From positions 1 to 46,343 of the forward strand of contig CAJOIQ010000016.1 in the NCBI GenBank assembly GCA_905234795.1: a stretch of 46,343 nt of DNA. The letters are read 5' to 3'. Below are positions 24,535 to 31,811 of this stretch, piece after piece. Source of the DNA: an uncultured Bacteroidales bacterium. GTDB lineage: Bacteria; Bacteroidota; Bacteroidia; Bacteroidales; UBA932. The position numbers and the translations under genes are program-made. How positions within the stretch are numbered: position 1 is the first letter of the stretch; every line of letters begins with the position of its first letter. The notes under the pieces were generated by a model, which saw only the letters and a program-made list of their open reading frames with translations, was not told the origin of the DNA and ran no database searches.

Positions 24535-24540
24535 AAATCT

Positions 24541-27225
24541 ATGGACAAACTTTTCCTCATAGACGGGCATGCGCTGGTGTTCAAGATGTACTACGCCTTC
24601 CTGCGCAGGCCCATGATCAACTCCAAGGGGGCCGATATGTCTATCCTCTTCGGCTTCACCAAGTACCTGCTGGAGATGGTAGAGCGGGAAAAGCCCACGC
24701 ATATGGCCGTGGCCTTCGACCCCCCGGGCGGCACCTTCCGCAACCAGATGTACCCCGCCTACAAGGGAACGCGTCCCCCTACCCCGCAGCTGGTGATCGA
24801 TGCCCTGGAGCCCCTCACGGAGCTGGTGCAGAACATGGATATCCCCGTGCTCATGCTGCCCGGTTTCGAGGCCGATGACGTGCTGGGATCGGCCGCCACG
24901 CAGCTCGCCTCCCCGGAACTGGATGTCTATATGGTGACGCCCGACAAAGATTACGGGCAACTCATCGGCCCGCACGCCTTCCAGCTGAAGCCCGGAAAAT
25001 CCGGGGCCGATGCCGAGCTGGTGACCGCCGCCACCCTCTGTCAGAAATGGGGCATCTCCGAGCCCCGCCAGGTCATTGACATGCTGGCCATCTGCGGAGA
25101 CACGGCCGACAATGTGCCCGGCGTGAAGGGCGTGGGAGAAGTGGGCGCCGCCAAGCTCATCGCCAAGTATGGCAGCATGGAGAACATCTACGCGCATCTG
25201 GCCGAACTTACCCCGCGCCTGCAGGAGCTGTTCACCGAGGCCCAGCCCCACATGGCCCTCTCCAAGGCCCTGGTCACCATCAAGACCGACATGCACCTGC
25301 CCGTCACCCTGGAAGACATGCGCTATACGGGCGCTTTTACCCCACGCCTTGCCGAACTCTTCAACTACTATGAGTTCGCTTCTTTGAAGAAATACTTACC
25401 TGTCGCCTCAGGGGCACCTGTATCCGCCGTCGCTAAAAAGATGGCCGATGCTCCGGCGGATACAGGTACCCCTTCGGCGACTAACTCCGACGGTAAGGGC
25501 GTCAGGTTTTCTGGCGCATCGGCCCAAATTTTAGCGCCAGAAAACCTGACCCCTTCCCCGGCGGGAGAAGTACTGAAAGCAGCAAAACAAAGCGGCAAAA
25601 CTGGTTTGGTATTGGTCGGCAGCAAGATTATCCTGTCGGCCGACGGAAAAGTGGCCCAGATGCCGCTGCAGGAGGCAAAGGCTGTGCTGGAAGATGCCGG
25701 AATTGCCAAATTCGGCGTGGATCTGAAAAAATCGGCCAACCTGCTCTCGGCCGAGGGAATTGCCCTGAGCGGGCAGTGGAACGACATCCAGCTGATGCAC
25801 TATGTGCTGAACCCGGAACGCAGCCACGAGCTGGGCGCCCTGGCGCAGACGTATCTGGGCGTGTCGCTGGAAGCATCGGCCCCGGCTACAACCGGATCCC
25901 TCTTTGACGATGCCCCCGAGGAAGAAGACTCCCCGCGCCTGATGGAGGCGGCGGTGATGATTCCGCTGGGAGAACGTCTGCGGGAAGAACTGCCCCCGTT
26001 CTATGACCAGATGGAGGAGCCGCTGGCCAAAGTGCTGGCCCAGATGGAAAGGGACGGCGTCAAAGTGGACATGGCCCAGCTGAAAGTGTTTGCCGATGGC
26101 CTGCGAAAGGAGCTGGTGGAACGCGAAGCCCGTATACGGGAACTGGCCGGGGAGCCGGAACTGAACATCTCCTCCCCCAAGCAGGTGGGCGATGTACTGT
26201 TCGACAAATTGAAGCTGGACCCCAAGGCCAAGAAGAGCGGTTCCAAAACGCAGTATTCCACCGACGAAGCCACGTTGCTGTCCATCGCCGACCGCCATCC
26301 CATCGTGAACGAAATCCTGGAATTCCGGGCGGTGAAAAAGTTGCTGTCCACTTACATAGAACCCTTCCCGTCCTATATTTCTCCGGTTGACGGGCGTGTA
26401 CATACCACGTTCAATCAGGCGCTTACGGCCACCGGGCGGCTGTCCAGTTCCAACCCCAACCTGCAGAACATCCCCGTGCGCACGGAGCGCGGCAAGGAGA
26501 TTCGCAAGGCCTTTGTTCCGGGCACGCCGGAGGGGGTCATCGTAAGCGCCGACTACTCCCAGATCGAGCTGCGCATCATGGCGCACCTCAGCTGCGACAC
26601 CCATCTGGTGCAGGCCTTCCGGGACGGCGTGGACGTGCATGCCGCCACGGCCGCCAAAATCTTCCGCATCCCCGTTTCGGAGGTTACGCGGGAGCAGCGC
26701 GGCATGGCCAAGACCGCCAACTTCGGCATCATGTACGGCATCTCCTCTTTCGGCCTGGCCCAGCGGCTGCACCTGTCCCGCAGCGCAGCTAAAGAGCTGA
26801 TTGACGGATATTTTGCTTCTTTCCCAGCCATCCGTTCCTTCATTGACGACAGCATCGCCTTCGCGCGGGAGAACGGTTATGTAGAGACGCTCTTCGGGCG
26901 GCGCAGGTACCTGCCGGACATATCGGCCCGCAATGCCACCGTTCGTGCCCTGGCCGAAAGGAACGCCGTAAACGCCCCCATCCAGGGGACATCGGCCGAT
27001 ATCATCAAGCTGGCCATGATTGGCGTGGCGGCACGCTTGCGGGAAGAGGGGCTGCGCAGCAAGATGGTGCTGCAGATTCACGACGAACTGCTCTTCGACG
27101 CCCTGCCCCAGGAAGTCCCTGCCCTGCAGGCCCTGGTAAAGGACGTGATGGAAAATGTGATCCAGCTCTCCGTTCCGCTCACGGTGGAATGCAGCGCGGG
27201 AATCAACTGGCTGGAGGCTCATTGA
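24541..27225 (+). CDS. polA: DNA polymerase I with degenerate proofreading domain
   Basis: An 894-residue family A polymerase for Okazaki-fragment processing and repair. The 5'-nuclease domain (1 to about 280) has FLIDGHAL, AFDPPGGTFR, GFEADDVLG and TPDKDYGQL. The polymerase domain (about 500-894) is complete, with VSADYSQIELRIMAHLS, KTANFGIMYG and QIHDELLFD. The 3'-5' exonuclease-like domain is reduced: the DTET motif I is absent and the second motif reads GVDLKKSANLL without its Asp, so proofreading is probably lost. The linker at residues about 288-337 is encoded by two hairpin elements (25402-25481, 25501-25550). ATG 24541 is supported by the adjacent -7 box. One bp separates it from the sigma-factor gene. 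Confidence 0.95.
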   Translation: MDKLFLIDGHALVFKMYYAFLRRPMINSKGADMSILFGFTKYLLEMVEREKPTHMAVAFDPPGGTFRNQMYPAYKGTRPPTPQLVIDALEPLTELVQNMDIPVLMLPGFEADDVLGSAATQLASPELDVYMVTPDKDYGQLIGPHAFQLKPGKSGADAELVTAATLCQKWGISEPRQVIDMLAICGDTADNVPGVKGVGEVGAAKLIAKYGSMENIYAHLAELTPRLQELFTEAQPHMALSKALVTIKTDMHLPVTLEDMRYTGAFTPRLAELFNYYEFASLKKYLPVASGAPVSAVAKKMADAPADTGTPSATNSDGKGVRFSGASAQILAPENLTPSPAGEVLKAAKQSGKTGLVLVGSKIILSADGKVAQMPLQEAKAVLEDAGIAKFGVDLKKSANLLSAEGIALSGQWNDIQLMHYVLNPERSHELGALAQTYLGVSLEASAPATTGSLFDDAPEEEDSPRLMEAAVMIPLGERLREELPPFYDQMEEPLAKVLAQMERDGVKVDMAQLKVFADGLRKELVEREARIRELAGEPELNISSPKQVGDVLFDKLKLDPKAKKSGSKTQYSTDEATLLSIADRHPIVNEILEFRAVKKLLSTYIEPFPSYISPVDGRVHTTFNQALTATGRLSSSNPNLQNIPVRTERGKEIRKAFVPGTPEGVIVSADYSQIELRIMAHLSCDTHLVQAFRDGVDVHAATAAKIFRIPVSEVTREQRGMAKTANFGIMYGISSFGLAQRLHLSRSAAKELIDGYFASFPAIRSFIDDSIAFARENGYVETLFGRRRYLPDISARNATVRALAERNAVNAPIQGTSADIIKLAMIGVAARLREEGLRSKMVLQIHDELLFDALPQEVPALQALVKDVMENVIQLSVPLTVECSAGINWLEAH
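25402..25481. repeat. Conserved-core hairpin element, copy 4 (inverted), inside polA
   Basis: The core lies on the minus strand at 25432-25451 and reads GCATCGGCCATCTTTTTAGC, 18 of 20 identical to copy 1. Arms 25402-25429 and 25454-25481 pair at 25 of 28 positions, including 14 in a row next to the core and a 5-bp block beyond a single mismatch. It is translated in frame as part of the PolA linker. Confidence 0.85.
25501..25550. repeat. Conserved-core hairpin element, copy 2, inside polA
   Basis: The core GCATCGGCCCAAATTTTAGC (25516-25535) is flanked by perfect 15-bp arms (25501-25515 and 25536-25550). With the terminal GC of the core the stem is 17 bp. It lies 19 bp after copy 4 and in the opposite core orientation. 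The arm sequence (GTCAGGTTTTCTGGC) shares nothing with the arms of the other copies. Confidence 0.88.
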
Positions 27226-27226
27226 T

Positions 27227-27802
27227 ATGGACGTAAACGAAAAAGACATCATCCAACGGGCCATTGGCGGAGACCAGACGGCCTACCGTATGCTGTACCA
27301 GGTGTACGAAAAAGCGGTCCGCGGACGTGTGAGCGGCTATTTTCACTGGAAGGCCGATATAGACGACGTGGTGCTGGAGAGTTTCCAGAAAGCCTTCGCC
27401 GCCCTGCCGGGGTTCGACACCTCGCGGGAATTCCGGCCGTGGCTGCTGACCATCGCCACGCGCACGGCTCTGGACCACCTCTCCACCATCCAGCGGGAGG
27501 ACCAGAAAAAAGAGGGCATCCTGCACAAGGCTTCCTCGGAGGGGGCCGAAGGCAGTGCACAGCTCACGGATTTCACCCCGGAGGAAGAGATCATCAACGA
27601 CGAAGTCCACAGCCGCCTGATGGGCTTCATCGAGGAACTCCCCTCCCTGTATAAAGACGTGATGATCAAGTACATGATAGAGGAATTGGAATACGAAGAG
27701 ATTGCGAAGGAGCTGGACCTGGAGCTCAATACGGTCCGCACGCGCATCCGCCGGGGCAAGCAGCACCTGGCCCAAATGATGCTCCGGGGGGAAGTGGAAT
27801 GA
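27227..27802 (+). CDS. RNA polymerase sigma factor, ECF-like sigma-70 family
   Basis: A 191-residue sigma factor. Region 2 spans about residues 20-90 (AYRMLYQVYEKAVRGRVSGYF, DIDDVVLESFQKAFAALPGFD and FRPWLLTIATRTALDHL). Region 4 spans about 130-185 (MGFIEELPSLYKDVMIKYM, LEYEEIAKELDLELNTVRTRIRRGKQ). The regulon is unknown. No anti-sigma gene lies next to it; it is coupled to polA (1-bp gap) and to rsmG (4-bp overlap), so it may be expressed constitutively with these housekeeping genes. Confidence 0.9.
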   Translation: MDVNEKDIIQRAIGGDQTAYRMLYQVYEKAVRGRVSGYFHWKADIDDVVLESFQKAFAALPGFDTSREFRPWLLTIATRTALDHLSTIQREDQKKEGILHKASSEGAEGSAQLTDFTPEEEIINDEVHSRLMGFIEELPSLYKDVMIKYMIEELEYEEIAKELDLELNTVRTRIRRGKQHLAQMMLRGEVE

Positions 27803-28443
27803 ACTGGAAATCTATATTGGAGGCCGATTTCTCCCTTACGCCGGAGCAGATCTCGGCATTTGAGGCCCTGGACGGGCTGTACCGTTCTTGGAACGCGCAA
27901 ATCAATGTGATTTCCCGCAAGGACATCGACGCCGTGTATGACCACCATGTGCTGCACTCTCTGGCCATCGCCCGGTATCTGCTCACTGTTCCGGGACTTT
28001 TTGACGAGTTTGCCTCTTCTTCCGTGCTGGATCTGGGTACCGGCGGCGGGTTCCCCGGTATTCCGCTGGCCATCCTGTTTCCATCGGCCCGCTTTGTCCT
28101 GTGCGACTCCGTCGGCAAGAAAACCATTGTGGCACAAGCGGTTGCGTCTTCTCTGGGGCTTTCCAATGTAGAGGTTGTGAACGCCCGGGCCGAGAATCTG
28201 CCGCAGCAGTTCGACTTTGTGGTGTCCCGCGCCGTGGCCTCTCTGGTGGATTTCTATCCCTGGGTCAAGGGCAAGTTCCGCCGGGGGATCCTCTATCTGA
28301 AAGGCGGAGACGTAGTGGAGGAGATGGCCACCGTAATGGGCCGGCATCGGCTCCCTGCGGGCTCCGTCCACACCTGGCCGGTCTCTTCCTGGCTGCAGGA
28401 TCCCTACTACGACGGGAAGCTGGTGATACATTTTGAAAAATAG
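27799..28443 (+). CDS. rsmG: 16S rRNA (guanine527-N7)-methyltransferase RsmG
   Basis: A 214-residue SAM-dependent methyltransferase of the GidB/RsmG family, which modifies G527 of 16S rRNA; its loss gives low-level streptomycin resistance in other bacteria. Seen here are WNAQINVISRKD (about 33), HHVLHSL, the SAM motif VLDLGTGGGFPGIPLAI (about 75) and the VVSRAVASL segment (about 140). It starts within the stop of the sigma-factor gene (ATGA overlap). The window shows no mnmG or ParA genes next to it. Confidence 0.95.
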   Translation: MNWKSILEADFSLTPEQISAFEALDGLYRSWNAQINVISRKDIDAVYDHHVLHSLAIARYLLTVPGLFDEFASSSVLDLGTGGGFPGIPLAILFPSARFVLCDSVGKKTIVAQAVASSLGLSNVEVVNARAENLPQQFDFVVSRAVASLVDFYPWVKGKFRRGILYLKGGDVVEEMATVMGRHRLPAGSVHTWPVSSWLQDPYYDGKLVIHFEK

Positions 28444-28453
28444 GCTCAACCTA

Positions 28454-28483
28454 TTGGATATAAAGAGTTTTTTCGTATTTTTG
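28454..28483 (+). promoter_or_regulatory. Promoter of the Cys-rich lipoprotein / MauE-Trx pair
   Basis: TTG (28454-28456), a 19-bp spacer and TATTTTTG (28476-28483) fit the Bacteroidota consensus, 16 bp before the ATG at 28500. Confidence 0.6.
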
Positions 28484-28499
28484 TTCTCAGTAAAACTCC

Positions 28500-28739
28500 A
28501 TGCTTATGAAACGGAAGAAACTATTCATCGGCCTTGGCATCCTGCTGGTCCTGGCTCTCACTGCCATCGGCTGCTCCAAGTCCAAACATTGCACCAACCC
28601 CGACAAACCTTACTGGTGCTCCAATGCTAAATCCTGCTGTGGTTACCAATACAACGACAATCATGGTACTTGCTGGAAGACCATGGAAGGTTGCCGTTCC
28701 AGCGGATATGCCTGCAGCACCTGCCACTTAGAGGACTAA
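28500..28739 (+). CDS. Small Cys-rich lipoprotein
   Basis: A 79-residue product with a signal peptide and a lipobox ending TAIGC (Cys about 25). The mature ~54 residues contain eight further cysteines, including a CC pair (SKHC, YWC, SCC, GTC, EGC, YAC, STC), and many Asn, Gly and Ser. The even number suggests up to four disulfide bonds. ATG at 28500 or 28506 are both possible. I recognise no family. It is followed after 1 bp by a MauE/DoxX-thioredoxin fusion, whose redox activity could form or maintain its disulfides. Confidence 0.75.
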   Translation: MLMKRKKLFIGLGILLVLALTAIGCSKSKHCTNPDKPYWCSNAKSCCGYQYNDNHGTCWKTMEGCRSSGYACSTCHLED

Positions 28740-28740
28740 A

Positions 28741-29661
28741 ATGAGAAAGACCTTCGTCGTTTCTCCCACGCTAAGATATGTTTTCAGGCTGCTGGTGGGC
28801 ATCCTGTTCCTGTTTTCCAGTGTGGGGAAATTGACCGACACGGAAGCTTTCGGCCAACTCATCGTCTCGTACGGGTTTCCCTGGACTTCCATTCTTGCAC
28901 CGGTCATCGCCGTTTTGGAAATGGCGCTGGGCCTTGCGCTTGTTTTGGATTTGTTTCCCCGCATCACGGTGCCGGTCACTCTGGGAGTCCTGCTCGTCTT
29001 TACCGGGGCTTTCTTCTATGGCAATGTGGTTCACGGCATCGAGGACTGCGGCTGTTTTGGCAACCTGGACATCGTGAGCATGCCCGTCTGGGCCACCTAT
29101 GTGCGCAATGCCGTATTGCTCCTGCTGCTTATTGCCGGATGGGAGAAGGCCGATGCTGCAAACCCGGAGGTCTCCCGCTGGAGCATCTGCCTTTGGGCGC
29201 TGGGGGTTGCCGCAGCCCTGTTTTTCGGCGGATACACGTTTGAGCTTCCCCAGTTCTATAAGGAAAGGGTGGACATGAAGCATCCCCTGCTGGGCCTGGA
29301 GGTGGAACGCACCCCCCTGCCCCAGTTTATCCAGACCAGTCCGGACTCCACTTACGCCGTCTACGTGTTCTCCTATTCCTGCGTGAGTTGCATCAACAGT
29401 CTCCCGGCCATTTTGGAGTATCAGGATCCGGCTATCTGCGACAAAGTGATCGGCCTGGCCGTGAATGAGGACAAGGACAACGCCATCCACAACTACTACA
29501 ACATCACTTTCCCGGTCATTCACGTGGGCAACAGCCTCAGTCACTTCACCCACACGGTTCCCACCCTGCTGTTCATTCAGAACAACCGGATCAAGTTTGT
29601 GGTGGAAGGCGGCGCACCCAGTTCCTGGTGGTTCAGGAAAGGCTATCTGGAGAATCTTTAA
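28741..29661 (+). CDS. MauE/DoxX-type redox membrane protein fused to a thioredoxin-like domain
   Basis: A 306-residue protein. The N-terminal ~170 residues form a four- to five-helix DoxX/MauE-type membrane domain (LRYVFRLLVGILFLFSSVGKLTD at the start), with the conserved EDCGCFGNLD Cys motif near residue 102. The part after about residue 185 is predicted periplasmic and thioredoxin-like, with YSCVSCINSLPAIL giving a CxxC and VPTLLFIQNNRI resembling the cis-Pro region. MauE and MauD (a thioredoxin-like protein) assist disulfide formation of a small Cys-rich subunit in methylamine dehydrogenase maturation; here both functions seem fused. It follows the Cys-rich lipoprotein after 1 bp. Confidence 0.8.
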   Translation: MRKTFVVSPTLRYVFRLLVGILFLFSSVGKLTDTEAFGQLIVSYGFPWTSILAPVIAVLEMALGLALVLDLFPRITVPVTLGVLLVFTGAFFYGNVVHGIEDCGCFGNLDIVSMPVWATYVRNAVLLLLLIAGWEKADAANPEVSRWSICLWALGVAAALFFGGYTFELPQFYKERVDMKHPLLGLEVERTPLPQFIQTSPDSTYAVYVFSYSCVSCINSLPAILEYQDPAICDKVIGLAVNEDKDNAIHNYYNITFPVIHVGNSLSHFTHTVPTLLFIQNNRIKFVVEGGAPSSWWFRKGYLENL

Positions 29662-29668
29662 AAATAAT

Positions 29669-29699
29669 TTTGCGGTTTCAGTTGAAATTACTACCTTTG
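29669..29699 (+). promoter_or_regulatory. rpmH promoter
   Basis: TTTG (29669-29672), a 19-bp spacer and TACCTTTG (29692-29699) match the Bacteroidota consensus closely, as expected for a strongly expressed ribosomal protein gene. The ATG is 36 bp downstream. Confidence 0.7.
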
Positions 29700-29735
29700 C
29701 AGTCCTTACGCGAAAAATAGTAAAAAAGAGATATC

Positions 29736-29888
29736 ATGAAGAGAACATTTCAACCTTCCCGCCGCAAGCGTGTGAACAAACACGGCTTCCGCGCCCGCAT
29801 GGCTTCCGCCAACGGCCGTCGCGTCCTTAGCGCCCGCCGTCGCCACGCCCGCAAGAAACTCTCCGTGTCCGACGAAGACCGCTGGTAG
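29736..29888 (+). CDS. rpmH: 50S ribosomal protein L34
   Basis: A 50-residue basic protein of the large ribosomal subunit. The translation begins [20 protein letters not shown] and continues [21 protein letters not shown], the nearly invariant L34 sequence, and ends in a short acidic tail. It is monocistronic here, with a strong promoter upstream and a terminator 24 bp downstream. Usual neighbours rnpA and dnaA are not seen in the window. Confidence 0.97.
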   Translation: MKRTFQPSRRKRVNKHGFRARMASANGRRVLSARRRHARKKLSVSDEDRW

Positions 29889-29912
29889 TTTTTTGTTGGC
29901 CCCACAGGCTAG

Positions 29913-29949
29913 CCCGCAAGTACTTGGTAGTGCTTGCGGGTTTTTATTT
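29913..29949 (+). terminator. Rho-independent terminator of rpmH
   Basis: Stem CCCGCAAGTAC (29913-29923) pairs with GTGCTTGCGGG (29930-29940), with one wobble and a 6-nt loop, and is followed by TTTTTATTT. It is a standard intrinsic terminator just after the L34 stop. Confidence 0.85.
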
Positions 29950-29967
29950 GTGTATCAAGTAGTTAGG

Positions 29968-30003
29968 TTTTTCTCTTGATCCCACCAGGTATCAAGAGAA
30001 AAA
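29968..30003. repeat. Family 1 palindrome, copy C, next to the RAYT gene
   Basis: 36 bp with outer arms TTTTTCTCTTGA / TCAAGAGAAAAA, inner TCCC...GGTA and loop ACCA. It is preceded by TTAGG and followed by CTTA, exactly as copy B. It ends 16 bp before the 3' end of the RAYT gene. Confidence 0.92.
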
Positions 30004-30019
30004 CTTATTTAGCTCATAT

Positions 30020-30946
30020 TCAGCACTTTGCGTCAAGGGCAAGATGCAGGTACTTTTTGATTTGTTTGGGGCGGGCCGATGTTCGGGGTTGCAGATAGGC
30101 AAACAATTCCCTTTTGCTGTCGTCGGGAAGGGCTGGGATGTCGGCCGGCCGATGGATGAGTCCCTCTGACAGAAGGATTCGCGTACAGTCGGCATATACA
30201 GCGTCGGAATAGTTGTCCCGGTCTTCTTTGATTTCAAACTCACTGCCGGTATTGTCGTGAAAGGCCCGGATCATGGCGTTGAAGCTACCGTAGTAACTGA
30301 TGGCCTGCTCATAGTCGATGACATTCCATAGGCCGATGATATGGTCTGTCAATTGTTGCCACTCTCGGGCCGATAAATGTTTCTCCCAGCGTTCCAGCTG
30401 AGTATAGCGGAGATAATTCCCCTCCTCGAAACAGCGTTTGACTTCCTGTAAAACGCAACGCATATAACCTTTGGCCTGTGAGGTCCTGAGAGGACATGAA
30501 AAAGGTGACTTATTCTTATAATAGGAAAGAAACGTCCATCTGTATTCCTCGGCTTTCTCTGTCAACTTCCGCTCCACTGGATTGTTATTGCAGTAGGCCA
30601 GTGTAGTGCGTATTTGTTTGTTGCCCAACTTTGCTGCGCTTCCAAATCGGTGATGGAAAACAGCCCCCTTTATTTTCCTATAGCGGTTCCACTCCCAGGC
30701 AAACAGATGCGCATAAGTTTGGATGAAATCCGCCAGCTGGATAGGACTTCTGGCAACCAGAGTCTGGTGAATGTGATCTGGCATGGGACACAGGGACAGA
30801 ACCTCGACGCCCCTTTTCCTGGCCTGACTGCAATAGATGGTAAAAAATACCAGATAGTCGTGGACGGAGTAAAATACCACGCCTCTGTTACGCGTCCTTT
30901 GATACACGTGGTGCACTTCTCCTGAGTAAACGATCCTTTTTTTCAT
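30020..30946 (-). CDS. REP-associated tyrosine transposase (IS200-like Y1 transposase, RAYT)
   Basis: A 308-residue Y1 transposase. These HUH single-strand nucleases are domesticated relatives of IS200/IS605 TnpA; in other bacteria they act on palindromic REP sequences. The HUH motif is HIH in MPDHIHQTLV near residue 58. The catalytic Tyr is probably in the AYCNNNPVERK to YRWTFLSYYKNK region (about 120-150). The C-terminal ~130 residues form an extra helical domain with DDSKRELFAYLQP and a basic end. The gene has no insertion-sequence ends of its own. It is bracketed by palindrome C downstream and a half palindrome upstream (30977-30992), as REP/RAYT pairs are. The coding sequence looks intact. 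Confidence 0.88.
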   Translation of the reverse strand: MKKRIVYSGEVHHVYQRTRNRGVVFYSVHDYLVFFTIYCSQARKRGVEVLSLCPMPDHIHQTLVARSPIQLADFIQTYAHLFAWEWNRYRKIKGAVFHHRFGSAAKLGNKQIRTTLAYCNNNPVERKLTEKAEEYRWTFLSYYKNKSPFSCPLRTSQAKGYMRCVLQEVKRCFEEGNYLRYTQLERWEKHLSAREWQQLTDHIIGLWNVIDYEQAISYYGSFNAMIRAFHDNTGSEFEIKEDRDNYSDAVYADCTRILLSEGLIHRPADIPALPDDSKRELFAYLQPRTSARPKQIKKYLHLALDAKC

Positions 30947-30976
30947 GCCTTTTTTTTGCGGAAAAGGTAGAGAATT

Positions 30977-30992
30977 GGCGTCAAGAAAAAAA
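30977..30992. repeat. Half-site of the family 1 palindrome upstream of the RAYT gene
   Basis: GGCGTCAAGAAAAAAA resembles the right arm of family 1 (GGNATCAAGAGAAAAA), with two or three differences. No left arm is present. It lies about 30 bp upstream of the RAYT start. Confidence 0.45.
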
Positions 30993-30996
30993 GAAT

Positions 30997-31064
30997 CGGC
31001 TAAAAGTATTTAAGTTTTAGCCGAAGTTCCATATGTTTTAGCCGTTTTGCTCATTATTTAGCCG
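30997..31064. repeat. Phased TTTTAGCCG repeats upstream of the RAYT gene
   Basis: TTTTAGCCG occurs at 31015-31023 and 31036-31044, and as ATTTAGCCG at 31056-31064. Spacings are 21 and 20 bp, about two helical turns. An inverted copy CGGCTAAAA lies at 30997-31005 and forms a hairpin with the first direct copy. The cluster fills the gap between the RAYT start and the stop of the 31071 gene and looks like a protein-binding array. Confidence 0.65.
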
Positions 31065-31070
31065 CTTGAA

Positions 31071-31658
31071 CTACTCCCAAACGACCAGGGAGCGGTCCAA
31101 TAGGATGTGTTTTGCCTCTCCGGCCGCACCCTCAATCCGGTAAGAAACGGCATTTCCCATCAGCGTTCCCAGGGCAGAGTTCACACGGGTGATACTCACG
31201 TTGAGGTCGTTGGAAAAACAGTCCAGAATCCGGGTAATGCTGCGTTCGATAGCATCCTTGTCCTGGCTTCGGCTCACCTTTCGGTAGAACCCCGCCAATT
31301 CCTCCCTGTAATCGGCGATGCACTTGAGCTGAATCCCCTCCGGATGCTTCAGGAACAGGAGAAGTACAGCTTTGGCCATGGGCCTGATCCTCAGTTCTTG
31401 GGTGCCGATATACACCCTGAGGCTGCGGGTGATGCGTACCTTTGTGGGCGCCGGTCCGTACATCGGCCCCCAGGCATCGGCCCTCCTCTCGGCCTCCCTG
31501 CGCCGCAACTCCTCGCTGGCAAGACGCACGAAGCTGATAAGGTCCCGTGTCTCCTGTTCCTCCCAGTTGATACTGTACGGTACCCCCGGTTCCTCCAGGC
31601 TGCCGCCGCGCCCCAGCAGGTAATACAGCGCCAATATGCCCCAATCTATGTTTTCCAT
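31071..31658 (-). CDS. Protein of unknown function, possible winged-helix DNA-binding C-terminus
   Basis: A 195-residue protein. The N-terminus (MENIDWGILALYYLLGRG) is hydrophobic but too short for a clear membrane anchor. A charged helical part (EELRRREAERRADAWG) follows. The segment from about residue 75 (RSLRVYIGTQELRIRPMAKAVLLLFLKHPEGI) to IERSITRILDCFSNDLNVS resembles the winged-helix layout of regulator output domains, but this is a weak impression. It stands alone between the RAYT and the GPH transporter, and the interval with the RAYT is bounded by palindromes C and D. A minus-strand TATCTTTG (31663-31670) is just upstream. Confidence 0.6.
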   Translation of the reverse strand: MENIDWGILALYYLLGRGGSLEEPGVPYSINWEEQETRDLISFVRLASEELRRREAERRADAWGPMYGPAPTKVRITRSLRVYIGTQELRIRPMAKAVLLLFLKHPEGIQLKCIADYREELAGFYRKVSRSQDKDAIERSITRILDCFSNDLNVSITRVNSALGTLMGNAVSYRIEGAAGEAKHILLDRSLVVWE

Positions 31659-31662
31659 GTTC

Positions 31663-31670
31663 CAAAGATA
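31663..31670 (-). promoter_or_regulatory. -7 box for the 195-residue orphan gene
   Basis: CAAAGATA on the plus strand reads TATCTTTG on the minus strand, 4 bp before the ATG, so the mRNA would be almost leaderless. Confidence 0.5.
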
Positions 31671-31734
31671 ATCATCTTATCGGATGCAAGATTACACGCT
31701 TACCACATAACAAGCTGATAATCAGCAAAATAGT

Positions 31735-31770
31735 TTTTTCTCTTGACACCCACGGGGATCAAGAGAAAAA
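31735..31770. repeat. Family 1 palindrome, copy D
   Basis: 36 bp with perfect outer arms TTTTTCTCTTGA / TCAAGAGAAAAA, inner CACC...GGGA and loop CACG. It is preceded by a TAG. It lies 41 bp beyond the stop of the GPH transporter gene, the last gene of the mannan series. Confidence 0.9.
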
Positions 31771-31811
31771 CACAAGTAGCTATGTATCAAACAATTAAAC
31801 CACCAGCATCA

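Noticed and set aside
25531..27264. 577-codon minus-strand ORF opposite polA
   Set aside because: Antisense shadow; it covers the conserved polymerase motifs read correctly on the plus strand.
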